Shown here: piece by piece, positions 38,064-47,351 of the stretch
Layout of the letters: every line of letters starts with the position of its first letter
Numbering within the stretch: position 1 is the first letter of the stretch
Source: Planctomycetota bacterium
GTDB taxonomy: Bacteria; Planctomycetota; UBA11346
NCBI GenBank assembly: GCA_014193115.1
Contig: BJHQ01000002.1
Location: 134,815 to 198,814 of the forward strand
DNA length: 64,000 nt
Reading direction: 5' to 3'
The notes under the pieces: generated by a model
What the model was told of the DNA's origin: nothing
What the model saw: only the letters and a program-made list of their open reading frames with translations
The model's database searches: none
Translations under genes and position numbers: made by a program

Positions 38064-38244
38064 ACGGTCATAGACCACGTCGTCGCCAGCCAGATCGTAA
38101 GGCAACCTGCGGGTTGCGGGCTGGAGGGCGGCGCTCGCCTGGGCGATCCTGCCTCGCTGCCACCCGGGCATGGAGCGGTCGTGGCTCGCCCACGGGGAAA
38201 CCGGGGGCTGCCGGCACGTGTGCGGTGGGGTCCATCGGCCTGTT

Positions 38245-38279
38245 CGGTGCCGGCGCGCCGTGACAGCGCTCCGGCACCG
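38245..38279. terminator. Hairpin in the flgE/FKBP convergent spacer
   Basis: Nine-bp stem CGGTGCCGG (38245-38253) with CCGGCACCG (38271-38279), 17-nt loop. It lies between convergent genes but has no T-run, so termination is only a possibility. Confidence 0.35.
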
Positions 38280-38304
38280 GGCGATCGTTTCGCTGCCCAG
38301 CACC

Positions 38305-38994
38305 TTACTTCTTGATCGCCACCAGCTCGACTTCAAAAATCAGCACTTGGTGGGCTCCAATGCCGGGCGGGCCATTCGCGCCATACGCCAGGTCGCTGGG
38401 GATGGTCAGGCGCCATCGGTCGCCTTCCTTCATCAGGCACAGCGCTTCGGTCCAGCCGGGAATCACCCCGCCAACCGGGAACTCGGCATCGCCGCCATGG
38501 CGGGCGCTGGCGTCGAACACCGTGCCATCGATGAGCTTCCCTTCGTATTTCACCGTGACGGTGTCTTCACGGGTCGGGGTGCGGCCCTTGCCCGAGGCCA
38601 GCACCTCGTATTGCAAGCCACTGGCCGTGGCAGTGATGCCGGGCTTTTTCTTGTTTTCCGCCAACCAGGCGGCGTTGGTCTTCTGGCGCTCCTGGCCGGC
38701 GGCATCCTGGGCTGCGGCCCGGGTTTCCTGCCAGCGCTGCATCAGCACCTGGATCTGGGCGGGATCGATTTTCGGCTGCTTGCCGGCGAAGGCGTCGCGC
38801 ACCCCGGCGACGAAGGCTTCGAGATCCAGACCCTCCTGCTTGAGCTGCTGACCGATCTGGAAACCGATCCCGCCGCTGACCTGGCTGGCGAGGGAGGGCT
38901 TGGCGGCAGCGGTCGCCGGATCCTCGGGAAGCTGGATCTCCACCGCACTTGCGGCACCGATCAGAAGGGGAATGAGCAGGAAGCGGCGGGGCAT
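38305..38994 (-). CDS. Secreted FKBP-type peptidyl-prolyl isomerase
   Basis: A 229-aa protein. Signal peptide MPRRFLLIPLLIGAASAVE. The N-terminal helical region (SGGIGFQIGQQLKQEGLDLE, about 40-110) matches the FKBP dimerisation domain of FkpA/Mip. The C-terminal FKBP domain has VTVKYEGKLIDGTVFDAS, PVGGVIPGWTEAL and PSDLAYG. It would help fold exported proteins in the periplasm. Convergent with flgE. Confidence 0.92.
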   Translation of the reverse strand: MPRRFLLIPLLIGAASAVEIQLPEDPATAAAKPSLASQVSGGIGFQIGQQLKQEGLDLEAFVAGVRDAFAGKQPKIDPAQIQVLMQRWQETRAAAQDAAGQERQKTNAAWLAENKKKPGITATASGLQYEVLASGKGRTPTREDTVTVKYEGKLIDGTVFDASARHGGDAEFPVGGVIPGWTEALCLMKEGDRWRLTIPSDLAYGANGPPGIGAHQVLIFEVELVAIKK

Positions 38995-39091
38995 CGGAGC
39001 CTTTCGTGATCGGTGGCATGGTGGGATGGCGCCCACCGGGGCAACGGTCGGACCACGCTTGTTCGATCCAGTGCGATCCGATCCTGCCGCC

Positions 39092-40009
39092 ATGCATCCA
39101 GCAGACCTCCTCCAGGCCTCCATCGAGCGCAACCGGTCCGTGGCGGTGGTCGGGCTCGATCCCCGGCCGGCGCTGATCCCCCCCGCGCTGCGCGAGGAAG
39201 CGCTGGGAACCTTCGGCGACACCGCTGAAGCCGTGGCCCACGCCTTCGCCCGGTTCAACCGCGGCCTGCTCAAAGCCGTCGCCGGCGCCTGCGCGGCGGT
39301 CAAACCGCAACTGGCCTGCTATGAAGCCTACGGCGCCGCCGGGATCCGCGCCTATGAAGACACCGTGCGAGCCGCCCGGGAATTCGCCATCCCGGTGCTC
39401 GCCGACGGCAAGCGCAACGACATCGGATCGACCGCAGAGCACTACGCCCAGGCGTTCTTCGGCGGCGCTCCCGGGCTCAGCGGCGCTGCGCTCGCCGCCC
39501 CAGCACCAGCCGACTGGCTGACCGTGAACGCCTATCTTGGCAGCGACGGCATCTTGCCATTCCAGTCCAAACCCGACCACGGCATCTTCGTGCTGGTGAA
39601 AACCAGCAACCCGAGCAGCGGTGAGATCCAGGACCAGCGGCTGGCCGACCCACGGACCGGACCGGCGGTCAGCGAAGCCGTGGCCCGCCTGGTGGCCGGC
39701 TGGGGAGGGAACCGGCTCGGGGCGTCCGGCCTGAGCTCGGTCGGTGCGGTGGTTGGCGCGACCTATCCTGAACAGGCAAGGCAGCTCCGTGAGCTGATGC
39801 CCGACACGATGTTCCTGGTACCGGGCTACGGCGCCCAAGGTGGCAGCGCCGCCGACGCCCTGGCCGGCAGGCGCAGCGATGGCCGCGGCGTGCTGGTCAA
39901 CAGCAGCCGCGGGATCATCGCCGCCTGGCAGCGTGCTGACACCCAGCGATGGGACGAGGCAGCGCGAGGGGCCCTGGACGCAATGAACGCGGATTTGGCG
40001 CGGGCCTGA
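39092..40009 (+). CDS. pyrF: Orotidine-5'-phosphate decarboxylase, type 2
   Basis: A 305-aa enzyme of UMP synthesis. The type 2 pattern is clear: VGLDPRP near the start, VKPQLACYEAYG, the active-site loop VLADGKRNDIGSTAEHYA (102-119), and the late LVPGYGAQGG block. Consensus in the active loop is DAKRGDIGST; here it is DGKRNDIGST, with the Lys/Asp residues retained. The start at 39092 was chosen from the family's normal N-terminus. Divergent from the FKBP gene. Confidence 0.9.
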   Translation: MHPADLLQASIERNRSVAVVGLDPRPALIPPALREEALGTFGDTAEAVAHAFARFNRGLLKAVAGACAAVKPQLACYEAYGAAGIRAYEDTVRAAREFAIPVLADGKRNDIGSTAEHYAQAFFGGAPGLSGAALAAPAPADWLTVNAYLGSDGILPFQSKPDHGIFVLVKTSNPSSGEIQDQRLADPRTGPAVSEAVARLVAGWGGNRLGASGLSSVGAVVGATYPEQARQLRELMPDTMFLVPGYGAQGGSAADALAGRRSDGRGVLVNSSRGIIAAWQRADTQRWDEAARGALDAMNADLARA

Positions 40010-40020
40010 CCGGACGAGGT

Positions 40021-41436
40021 TCACCGCGGGCGGTGGACCCGGATCGCGATCGGGCCGGATTGAGCCGGGCCGACGGCGATGCGTTGGCCGCCAGCCATGC
40101 CTGGCGACATCTCGTAGCGAACGCTGTGTTCGCCATGGAAAGCGCGGATCTTGGCCCGGCCATCGCCATCGGTGGTGACCCGTTCCCTGGTCCACCAGTC
40201 CTCGCGCAGGATCCGGCGCACACGTTCGAAGACGACAGTCGGGTTGTTGCTCGAGGTCGGCAGGCCGCCGCTGTTGTGGTCGGATCGGAACCCCATTTCA
40301 CCGGCGATCGCTCCCCAGAAAAAGAACGATTCGACTGCTGGATGAGCATAGGCGACGGTGATGATGTTGGCGATGTACTCGGCCTTCATCTGGGCGACGA
40401 CGTCAGGCGCCAGTCCGGCTTTTTCGAGGTGTCCGGCCGAGGCCCAGAACTCGGTGTAATGCAGGGGGACTCCGGCGGTGGCGAAGTCGTCGAGGATCGC
40501 GATCTGCTCTGCCGGCGTGATCCAGCCGCCGGTGTGGGACTGCATGCCGAGCGCGTCTGCCGGTGCGCCAGCATCGGCCAGGCGGTGGAACAGCTCGATG
40601 AACCGCTTGCGCTGGGACAACGCAGTCACCGCACTGCCGTCCTTGGCACGCAGATCGCGGCCCGGCGGATCGACCTCCATGCCGTAATCGTTGATCACAT
40701 AGCAGGCGTCGGGATCTTCCTCCCTCGCCCAGCCGAGCACCGGCTTGATGTATTCCACGATATTATCGAGGTCTTCCAGGTGCGGCCAATGGCGGTCGGG
40801 CAGGTTCTTGAAGGCGGCCTCCCACATCGGCTCGTTGATCGCATCCCAGATTTTCACCTTGCCTTTGAAGCGTGCGACCAGGCTGCGCACCCGGGCCTCA
40901 AGAAAGACCAGCTGGGTTTTGTAGGGATACCGCTTGATCCATTCCGGCACCGCCTTGGGCAGCGACCAGAAAATCGGATGGCCTTTGGGGATCAAGCCGT
41001 TCTTGATCGCCCAGTCGACCTGCCAGGCGAATTCGTCCAGCTTGGGTTCGCCTTGGAATTCCTCATGCTTCGGCCCGTCATTGCCTGGACGCTCGGTCCA
41101 ATAGGTCAGGCAGTTGGCGGCGTTCAGGCACTCGGTGTAGCGCTGCGTGTAGTGGCGGACCCGATCGGTATCGCCCATGTGGAAACGGTTGAGCGTCGAC
41201 AGGCCCCATTGGCACTCGCCCCAGGCGAAGGACGACTGCTGCTGGACGATGGACAGCGCCAGGTTCGGCACCGGTTGGCCCAGGTGATCGCGCACCACCA
41301 GCTCGACGTCCGACATGCGCAGCCGGCGGATGCGGCTGCGGGCCGCATCGATGTCGGCGGAATAGCTGGACGGTGAATAGTGCCGGCTGGCTTCGTCGAG
41401 CTGCTTCCACTCTTCGCCGGGAACGGGGACGGGCAT
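40021..41436 (-). CDS. GH10 endo-xylanase-like glycoside hydrolase
   Basis: A 471-aa protein. Acid/base E202 in WDAINEPMWE and nucleophile E329 in LHYTEFWAS define GH10. The N-terminal ~70 residues (VELVVRDHLGQPVPNLALSI) look like a small beta domain. The last ~80 (VVFERVRRILREDWWTRERV, then DGDGRAKIRAFHG) resemble another. No signal peptide is visible, so it may act on imported oligosaccharides. Convergent with pyrF (11 bp). Confidence 0.88.
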   Translation of the reverse strand: MPVPVPGEEWKQLDEASRHYSPSSYSADIDAARSRIRRLRMSDVELVVRDHLGQPVPNLALSIVQQQSSFAWGECQWGLSTLNRFHMGDTDRVRHYTQRYTECLNAANCLTYWTERPGNDGPKHEEFQGEPKLDEFAWQVDWAIKNGLIPKGHPIFWSLPKAVPEWIKRYPYKTQLVFLEARVRSLVARFKGKVKIWDAINEPMWEAAFKNLPDRHWPHLEDLDNIVEYIKPVLGWAREEDPDACYVINDYGMEVDPPGRDLRAKDGSAVTALSQRKRFIELFHRLADAGAPADALGMQSHTGGWITPAEQIAILDDFATAGVPLHYTEFWASAGHLEKAGLAPDVVAQMKAEYIANIITVAYAHPAVESFFFWGAIAGEMGFRSDHNSGGLPTSSNNPTVVFERVRRILREDWWTRERVTTDGDGRAKIRAFHGEHSVRYEMSPGMAGGQRIAVGPAQSGPIAIRVHRPR

Positions 41437-41521
41437 GGGATCTCCTGGAGGCCGGGCAGCGTGGGCGGCCGCACCGGGGGGCCAGGGTCTAACGGCCGTG
41501 CCCGGGACCTGTTGATCCTGG

Positions 41522-43663
41522 TCAGTCGCCGCGGTTCTTCGCCGGCTGGGCCACGGCCCGGGCGGCGCTCTCGTCGAGGTCCAGGACCAGCGACGGAGTT
41601 ACGATCAGCAGACCTCCACCGTCCGGGCTGCGCAGGCGGCGAGGGTCGAATCCGGCGGCGGCGCGGTTCCAGTTCCAGGTGCCGCTCTGCCGTGGCGGAG
41701 TGAACTGGTCGCCGTTCAGACGCCATGGCCCGGGCGGTACCGGATCGGTGCGCTCATCGGCGCGGGCCGGTTGGATCAGCACCGGTCCGGCCGCGAACAC
41801 ACCGCAGACGTGGCCATCCCCATCCCGCAGACAGGGCTCGCCGCGACCGCGCATGGCGAACTGCTGGGCGGAATCAGTGTTTCCCAAATGCAGCCAAGCC
41901 CCGCTCTTTTGGCCGGGCAGGGTGCGCGGACCGCCGGTGAGCACGACGTTGCCGCGGCGGCACAGCGCGATCATGGCCGGTCCAGCGCGCCAGGCATCGA
42001 TCGGGAAGAAGCCTCCCGGGCCTTTGCCGTCATCGCTGACCCGATGGTCGAACACCCGGGCATCCACCGCATAGAACCGTCCGCTGGCCATATGGACCCG
42101 CCAGCCCTGCTGCCGATACGGTTCGTCGGGCAGGCGGTATTCCTTCCGCACCTGCCCGCTGGTCGGATCGAAGGTCACCCAGCTCTGGGAGTAATGGATC
42201 GCGCTCGAGATCCGCCCGAGGCGGTCGAGATGGAGATTCCATGGTCCGGGAGGCAGTGCCTGAGTGACATCCTTGCGTTCGCCGGCATCCACCGCCAAAC
42301 GGACCACCCGGAAGGTCCGGACATCCGGCTTGCCATCAGCGGCAACGGCCCACCAACGATCCTGCAGGTCGCACTCATCGGCTGTGCCCAGCCACAATGG
42401 GCGTCCGTCGGCATCTGCGATCAGCCAGCGATGGTCGGACATGCGGACCCGGATCCGACCATACCGGCTGTCGGCGGAGCGGATGTCGCCAGGAGCGGTC
42501 AGCACATGCCGGGTCACCGGCTGGGGACCGCTGAGATCGAGCAGACTCAGTTCCGCGCCCGACCAGGTGAACACCGCTGCTGCTTCGTGGGCCGCCCGGC
42601 TGAAGGCCGGTGCCTCGATCAGGATCGGCTCGGAGTTGGGGTCGGCGATCAACGCCGACCAGCGCCACAGGGCCAGGGTGAACGGCTGGGGTCGGCTGCC
42701 GGACGCCGGTTCGTCAAGCAACGAACGCAGTGCCGGGGCCTTTGCGCCGAAGCCGCTCGCCACCACCAGCCAACCGCCGATGGAATCCAGGCCGCTGCGG
42801 TCGGGGCTGATGCCCATGGCCGGCGGCGGCTCGATCACCGTGCCGGCGGGATCGATCAGGGCGAGCTGACGCTGCTCGTTGAGCACTGCAGCCCAACCGC
42901 CGAAACCGGCATCACCGCTGACGATCCGCTGGTTGCCGGCTGCGGTGATCAGCACCTGCCGGTAGTTGCCCACCTCGTGGGCCAGCAGCCATCGTCCCTC
43001 CGGACCCACTGCCCACGGATCGCGGAACCCTTCGAGCACCGCCGGTCGGCCGTCCTGCCGATTGCGGATGATCGCCACCCGGGTGTTGGGCGGGGCAGGG
43101 CCTTTTTCGGGGCGGAACTCGACGGTCATGGCGATGGCCGTTCCGTCGCTTGCGACCACCGCGCCCCAGGCCGAATCCTCGTTGGCCAGGGCGACGGCGC
43201 CCTTCAGCCGCTGCTCACCGCCAGGGATCGCCAGCGACACTCCGGTCGCGACATTCAAACCATAGCGTTTTTCCATGGCACCGACGATGGTCCCTTCGCT
43301 ATTCACGCCGCTATTGCCAAGACCGAACGGAAATGAGACCGATGGCGACAGGGGCCGGCCGTCGACGGCCAGCCGATAGACCCGGCCGGCCACGGCCACC
43401 AGCACCACATCCCCGAGATCCCACAACCGGTCCAGGTCGCTCGGGAATGCCCAGAGCGGATCACCATAAACGACGCTGGCGGTTCCCAGCGCCGGCCCCA
43501 GTTTCAGATCGATCCGTTTGGCCGCTGCTTCGGCCTGGAGCACGGTCCACAGATCTCCGCCCTTGCCGGCCTGATCCCATACCGCGCGCAATTCGCGTTT
43601 GGGATCTTCGGCGGCGGTTCCGGCCGCGACGATCAACCCGAGCAGGATGCCAAAGCGCAGCAT
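41522..43663 (-). CDS. Secreted beta-propeller-like protein of unknown function
   Basis: A 713-aa protein with a signal peptide (MLRFGILLGLIVAAGTAAE). The mature protein has many short beta-strand repeats (DGRPLWLGTADECDLQDRWW, GGWLVVASGFGAKAPALRSL) suggesting a propeller. The C-terminus is Arg/Ala-rich and without an anchor. I do not recognise a specific family. It lies 85 bp upstream of the GH10 gene on the same strand. Confidence 0.55.
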   Translation of the reverse strand: MLRFGILLGLIVAAGTAAEDPKRELRAVWDQAGKGGDLWTVLQAEAAAKRIDLKLGPALGTASVVYGDPLWAFPSDLDRLWDLGDVVLVAVAGRVYRLAVDGRPLSPSVSFPFGLGNSGVNSEGTIVGAMEKRYGLNVATGVSLAIPGGEQRLKGAVALANEDSAWGAVVASDGTAIAMTVEFRPEKGPAPPNTRVAIIRNRQDGRPAVLEGFRDPWAVGPEGRWLLAHEVGNYRQVLITAAGNQRIVSGDAGFGGWAAVLNEQRQLALIDPAGTVIEPPPAMGISPDRSGLDSIGGWLVVASGFGAKAPALRSLLDEPASGSRPQPFTLALWRWSALIADPNSEPILIEAPAFSRAAHEAAAVFTWSGAELSLLDLSGPQPVTRHVLTAPGDIRSADSRYGRIRVRMSDHRWLIADADGRPLWLGTADECDLQDRWWAVAADGKPDVRTFRVVRLAVDAGERKDVTQALPPGPWNLHLDRLGRISSAIHYSQSWVTFDPTSGQVRKEYRLPDEPYRQQGWRVHMASGRFYAVDARVFDHRVSDDGKGPGGFFPIDAWRAGPAMIALCRRGNVVLTGGPRTLPGQKSGAWLHLGNTDSAQQFAMRGRGEPCLRDGDGHVCGVFAAGPVLIQPARADERTDPVPPGPWRLNGDQFTPPRQSGTWNWNRAAAGFDPRRLRSPDGGGLLIVTPSLVLDLDESAARAVAQPAKNRGD

Positions 43664-43717
43664 GATGGGATGAGGATAGGCTGCGGATCGGCGCGGAGCA
43701 AAGGCTGGTTGGACGGA

Positions 43718-44605
43718 TCAGCCTTTACCAGGCTGGTTCCGTGGCAGACGGCGGACCGGTGGAGGCCGCCGGCCGAGCAGGTCGTGGATCGCCCGCACGT
43801 CGCGGAGCACCGCCGGCAGCTCGCCAAGGGGGATCATGTTGGGGCCATCGCTTGGAGCGCGTTCCGGTGCGTCGTGGGTCTCCATGAAGATGCCTTCGCA
43901 GCCCACCGCCATCGCCGCCCGGGCGAGCATTGGCGCGAAGCGGCCATCGCCTCCAGAAGCGGTGCCCAATCCGCCCGGCGATTGCACCGCGTGGGTCGCG
44001 TCCATCACCACCGGCACGCCGAGTTCGCGCATCACCGGCAACGACCGGAAATCGACCACCAGGTTGTTGTAGCCGAAACTCGTGCCGCGCTCGATCAGGG
44101 CGACGTGCTTGCCGCCGGCGGCATGGAATTTGGCGACGATGTTGGCGCAATCATGGGGCGACAGGAATTGGCCCTTCTTGATCGTGGTCGGCCGCCCGCT
44201 GGCGGCGCAGGCCGCGACCAGATCGGTTTGGCGGCAGAGGAAGGCAGGAACCTGGAGGAGGTCCACCACCGTGGCCACGGGCTCGACCTGCCAGGTCTCG
44301 TGCAGGTCGGTGGTCACCGGCAGGCCGGTGGCATCCTTGATCCGGGACAAGATGCGCAGGCCGTCTTCCATTCCCTGGCCGCGGAAACTGGCATGGCTCG
44401 AACGGTTCGCCTTGTCGAAACTGGCCTTGAACACCACGGGCAACCCGGCCGTAGCCGCCGCTTTCTTCACCTGGCGGGCCATCTTCAGGGCGTGGGCCTC
44501 AGACTCGATCACGCACGGACCGAGGATCACCACCGGCAATGGTCCGCCGAGGACGACGCCCTCAGCGATGGGAACGGGGGCGATGCGGACGGCTGGACGG
44601 GCCAT
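43718..44605 (-). CDS. kdsA: 3-deoxy-8-phosphooctulonate (KDO-8-P) synthase
   Basis: A 295-aa enzyme condensing phosphoenolpyruvate with arabinose-5-phosphate for lipopolysaccharide KDO. Motifs: GPCVIESE (30-36), [11 protein letters not shown] (60-70), [17 protein letters not shown] and METHDAP. Cys31 replaces the Asn of the E. coli enzyme, placing it in the metal-dependent class. It implies a KDO-containing outer membrane. No other LPS gene is nearby. Confidence 0.93.
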   Translation of the reverse strand: MARPAVRIAPVPIAEGVVLGGPLPVVILGPCVIESEAHALKMARQVKKAAATAGLPVVFKASFDKANRSSHASFRGQGMEDGLRILSRIKDATGLPVTTDLHETWQVEPVATVVDLLQVPAFLCRQTDLVAACAASGRPTTIKKGQFLSPHDCANIVAKFHAAGGKHVALIERGTSFGYNNLVVDFRSLPVMRELGVPVVMDATHAVQSPGGLGTASGGDGRFAPMLARAAMAVGCEGIFMETHDAPERAPSDGPNMIPLGELPAVLRDVRAIHDLLGRRPPPVRRLPRNQPGKG

Positions 44606-44661
44606 GGAGGATCCTCGGTGGAGCCTTGAGCCTCGGCTACGGTGGCCTAGATGCCACCCAT

Positions 44662-45480
44662 ATGGCACCCGCAGCCTGGCGCCGGCGCCTGCCGGCCATC
44701 GTGTTGATCGGGTTCGCCCTGGTCTTTGCCCTCGGGGTAGCAGCATTCCTGCTCGCGCTGCGCCCGTGCCGGCTGTCCATCGCGCCAGGCGATGAAGTCA
44801 TCTACGATCTGACCTGCACCGTCGCCGATCTGCGCCAGGACGGCAGCCCTGGCATCCCGCGCAGCGAACGGTTGCGCCTGATCCTGGTCGGCACCGGCGA
44901 TGGCGAGATCTGCCAAGAGGTTTTCGGTCCTGATGGCACCCGGCGTGATCTGGCGCTGCTGAGCATCTCGTCGACCGGCAGCGCCCGGCTGCTCGACCAG
45001 GATCTGCGTCCGCAACCCGCGGGCCGCGCGGTGGGGTTCTTCGATCTCAACCTGCTGCCCTTGCCCGACGGCACCGACCAGGCCTGGAAATCCCCACTGT
45101 CCTGGGCGGCCCTGCCCGCAGCCCAAGGCCACCTGCGCGCCACCATCCGCCGGACCCGTAGCGGCGCAGCGCCCGAGTTCCGCCTGACCGTCGATGGCGC
45201 GATCGAGTGGGTGGCCGAAGGATCCGAACGCCAGGGCGGCAACCGCTATCGCCAGATCCGCAACTTGGTCTGCGATTACCGATTCAACACCGTGAGCGGT
45301 ATCTATGAACGGGCCGCGCTCAAGCTCACCTGGTCAGCGGAACCGCCAGATGGAGAGACCCGCATCGCCAGTCGCGCTTTGACCTATGACCTGGTCCTGG
45401 TCGATCGGAAATACAGCAAGGAATCCGCTGCCTTGCGCGCCCAGGCGGTGGTGCGGTCGCGGACGATGGACCGGCCGTGA
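44662..45480 (+). CDS. Membrane-anchored protein of unknown function
   Basis: A 272-aa protein with an N-terminal transmembrane anchor ([20 protein letters not shown], about residues 9-34). A mostly beta periplasmic domain follows ([39 protein letters not shown]). No family recognised. The start at 44662 was chosen because it begins the basic anchor. Divergent from kdsA (56 bp) and convergent with pilM. Confidence 0.65.
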   Translation: MAPAAWRRRLPAIVLIGFALVFALGVAAFLLALRPCRLSIAPGDEVIYDLTCTVADLRQDGSPGIPRSERLRLILVGTGDGEICQEVFGPDGTRRDLALLSISSTGSARLLDQDLRPQPAGRAVGFFDLNLLPLPDGTDQAWKSPLSWAALPAAQGHLRATIRRTRSGAAPEFRLTVDGAIEWVAEGSERQGGNRYRQIRNLVCDYRFNTVSGIYERAALKLTWSAEPPDGETRIASRALTYDLVLVDRKYSKESAALRAQAVVRSRTMDRP

Positions 45481-45509
45481 TCCCGATCCTGCCAACCTGA
45501 CCGCAGCGC

Positions 45510-47150
45510 TCAGATCTTCGGCAGATCGGGCAGCTTCATCTCGTCGCGATCGCCTTCGTTCTCATCCTCGAAGCCTTCGATCTTGAGGATCGCGGTCGGC
45601 TTCTTGATCGGACCAGTGATGCGTTCGCTGACCACGCCTTCAGGCGCTTCCTGATCGTCGTCGAGGACCACGAGGAGGCCGCTGCGGTGGACGGCGTCGC
45701 TGGTCGCGGTGCGAGCTGCTGGTGCGGCAGAGGGAGCGGGAAGTTCGTCGTCTTCGACGACGAAAGACTCGTTGCCGCCTTCTTGGCGGAGGCTGTTGGC
45801 GCTGAAGGCCCCGGACATGCCGGTTCGCGGCGGCGGAGCGATGCCGAGGCTGGTGCCAGCCTCGTCAAGGACCTCGGGCGCCGGGGTGTTCCAGCGCTGG
45901 ATCGGGGTCTGAGTCGCGACGCTGCCCAAGGCCTCGTCAGGTTCCTGCTGATACTGCTGCTGTTCCTCTTCCTGCGGCAGCGGCTCGGCCATGGTCTCGG
46001 CCTGGGCGACCTCGGGGGTCGGTCCGACTGCCGGGGCCAGGGTGACTGCGGTTCCGGCCGAGGCATCGCGGTGGCTGCGCGGCTGCCAGGCGTGGCTCTG
46101 CTGTCCGCCCAGACCGGCCTTGTCGAAGCCAAGCTGATGCACCGCCAGGCCCAGGGCGACTGCCAGCGCTGGGCTGTTGGCATCGAGGGCGTGGATGTCG
46201 TAACGGCTGGGGACCAGGTCGAGCCCGGCGAGGGGGTCGAACACGTGGACCGGTCGGCCCAGAATGTTGCCAAGCACGCTGGACGCGGTGGGCAGCAGCG
46301 AGGAGCCGCCGGTCAGGACCACCGTGCTGACTTCGACCTCGAACTGGCCTTCGACATAGTCGAACGACAAGCGGATCTCGTTGGCGAGGTCTTCAAAGGC
46401 GGGCAGGGCGGCGTCGACCAGGGCTTCGAGGGTGTCGCCGGGGGCGAGCTTGATCCGGTCGATGTCCTCGACCGGTTCATTGAAGGTCCGGGCGATGACA
46501 TCGCTGATCTCGTTGCCGGCCAGGTAGACTTCGCGGGTGAACAGCACCCGGCTGCCCTGGACGATGGCGATGTTGCTCTTGCTGGCGCCGATATCGATCA
46601 GGGCGGTGGCCTTCTTCTCGGTCTCGGGCGGCGCCGGCGGGCCGAGCAATTCGTAGGCGTTGGCCAGGGCGAAAACGTCGACGTCGATGACCTCAGGGGC
46701 GATGCCGGCAGCCCGCAGCTGAGCAACATGCTCCTGGATGAAAGCTTTGCGCACCGCCACCAGCATGACCTGGAGGTTGTTGCCTTTGGCACCTGGCCGG
46801 TCGGGCAGCGGCTGGCAGTCGATCACGACCTCTTCGGCGCCGAACGGGATGTATTTGTCGGCCTCGTGGGTGATGTGCTTGCGCAGCTCGTCACCTTCGA
46901 GCCGGGGGGTTTCGACCTGGCGGACGATCACTGACCGGCCCGAAACGCTGGTCACCACCCGCCGTGGGCGATGGCCGAGCTGGCCGATGACCTTCTTGAT
47001 CACATCGGCCACATCCTGCTTATCGATCCGCCCTTGGGCGTAGCCGGCCAGGGTGATGCGGTCCTTGTTGACCTGGAGCGCCACTGCCTTGACCGCATAC
47101 GAGCCGACATCGATGCCGACGATGGATTTGGGCTGACCGAAGGAGAACAT
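45510..47150 (-). CDS. pilM: Type IV pilus assembly protein PilM with a long C-terminal tail
   Basis: A 546-aa protein. The FtsA/actin-like PilM core (residues 1-345) has SIVGIDVGSYAVKAVAL, the ATP-binding LIDIGASKSNIAIVQGS and VVLTGGSSLLPTASSVL. PilM forms the cytoplasmic ring of type IV pili through PilN. About 190 additional residues follow: Gln/Glu-rich (EEEQQQYQQEPDE), acidic and probably disordered. The usual pilN-O-P-Q genes do not follow; the next gene is convergent. Confidence 0.88.
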   Translation of the reverse strand: MFSFGQPKSIVGIDVGSYAVKAVALQVNKDRITLAGYAQGRIDKQDVADVIKKVIGQLGHRPRRVVTSVSGRSVIVRQVETPRLEGDELRKHITHEADKYIPFGAEEVVIDCQPLPDRPGAKGNNLQVMLVAVRKAFIQEHVAQLRAAGIAPEVIDVDVFALANAYELLGPPAPPETEKKATALIDIGASKSNIAIVQGSRVLFTREVYLAGNEISDVIARTFNEPVEDIDRIKLAPGDTLEALVDAALPAFEDLANEIRLSFDYVEGQFEVEVSTVVLTGGSSLLPTASSVLGNILGRPVHVFDPLAGLDLVPSRYDIHALDANSPALAVALGLAVHQLGFDKAGLGGQQSHAWQPRSHRDASAGTAVTLAPAVGPTPEVAQAETMAEPLPQEEEQQQYQQEPDEALGSVATQTPIQRWNTPAPEVLDEAGTSLGIAPPPRTGMSGAFSANSLRQEGGNESFVVEDDELPAPSAAPAARTATSDAVHRSGLLVVLDDDQEAPEGVVSERITGPIKKPTAILKIEGFEDENEGDRDEMKLPDLPKI

Positions 47151-47351
47151 GCGGAGTTCCTGGCGAGGTGCGTGGATGGCCAGCCGGGGGGCCTGTCGAG
47201 CCGGAAAGTACGTTGGGGAGATGGAGCGGCAAGGGCGGTTCGGGCCAATGGTGGCCAGCCTTACTGTGCCGGCTGGTCAGGCCGCTGGTTCCGTGCACAG
47301 GTTTTGTCCGGTTCCGAGTCACCGGGAATCAGCTGCATCGATCTCACGGCT

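Noticed and set aside
38567..40195. 542-codon minus-strand frame
   Set aside because: Overlaps the FKBP gene in another phase and pyrF in antisense; no domain seen.
41771..43336. 521-codon plus-strand frame
   Set aside because: Antisense to the secreted propeller-like gene, which has a proper signal peptide.
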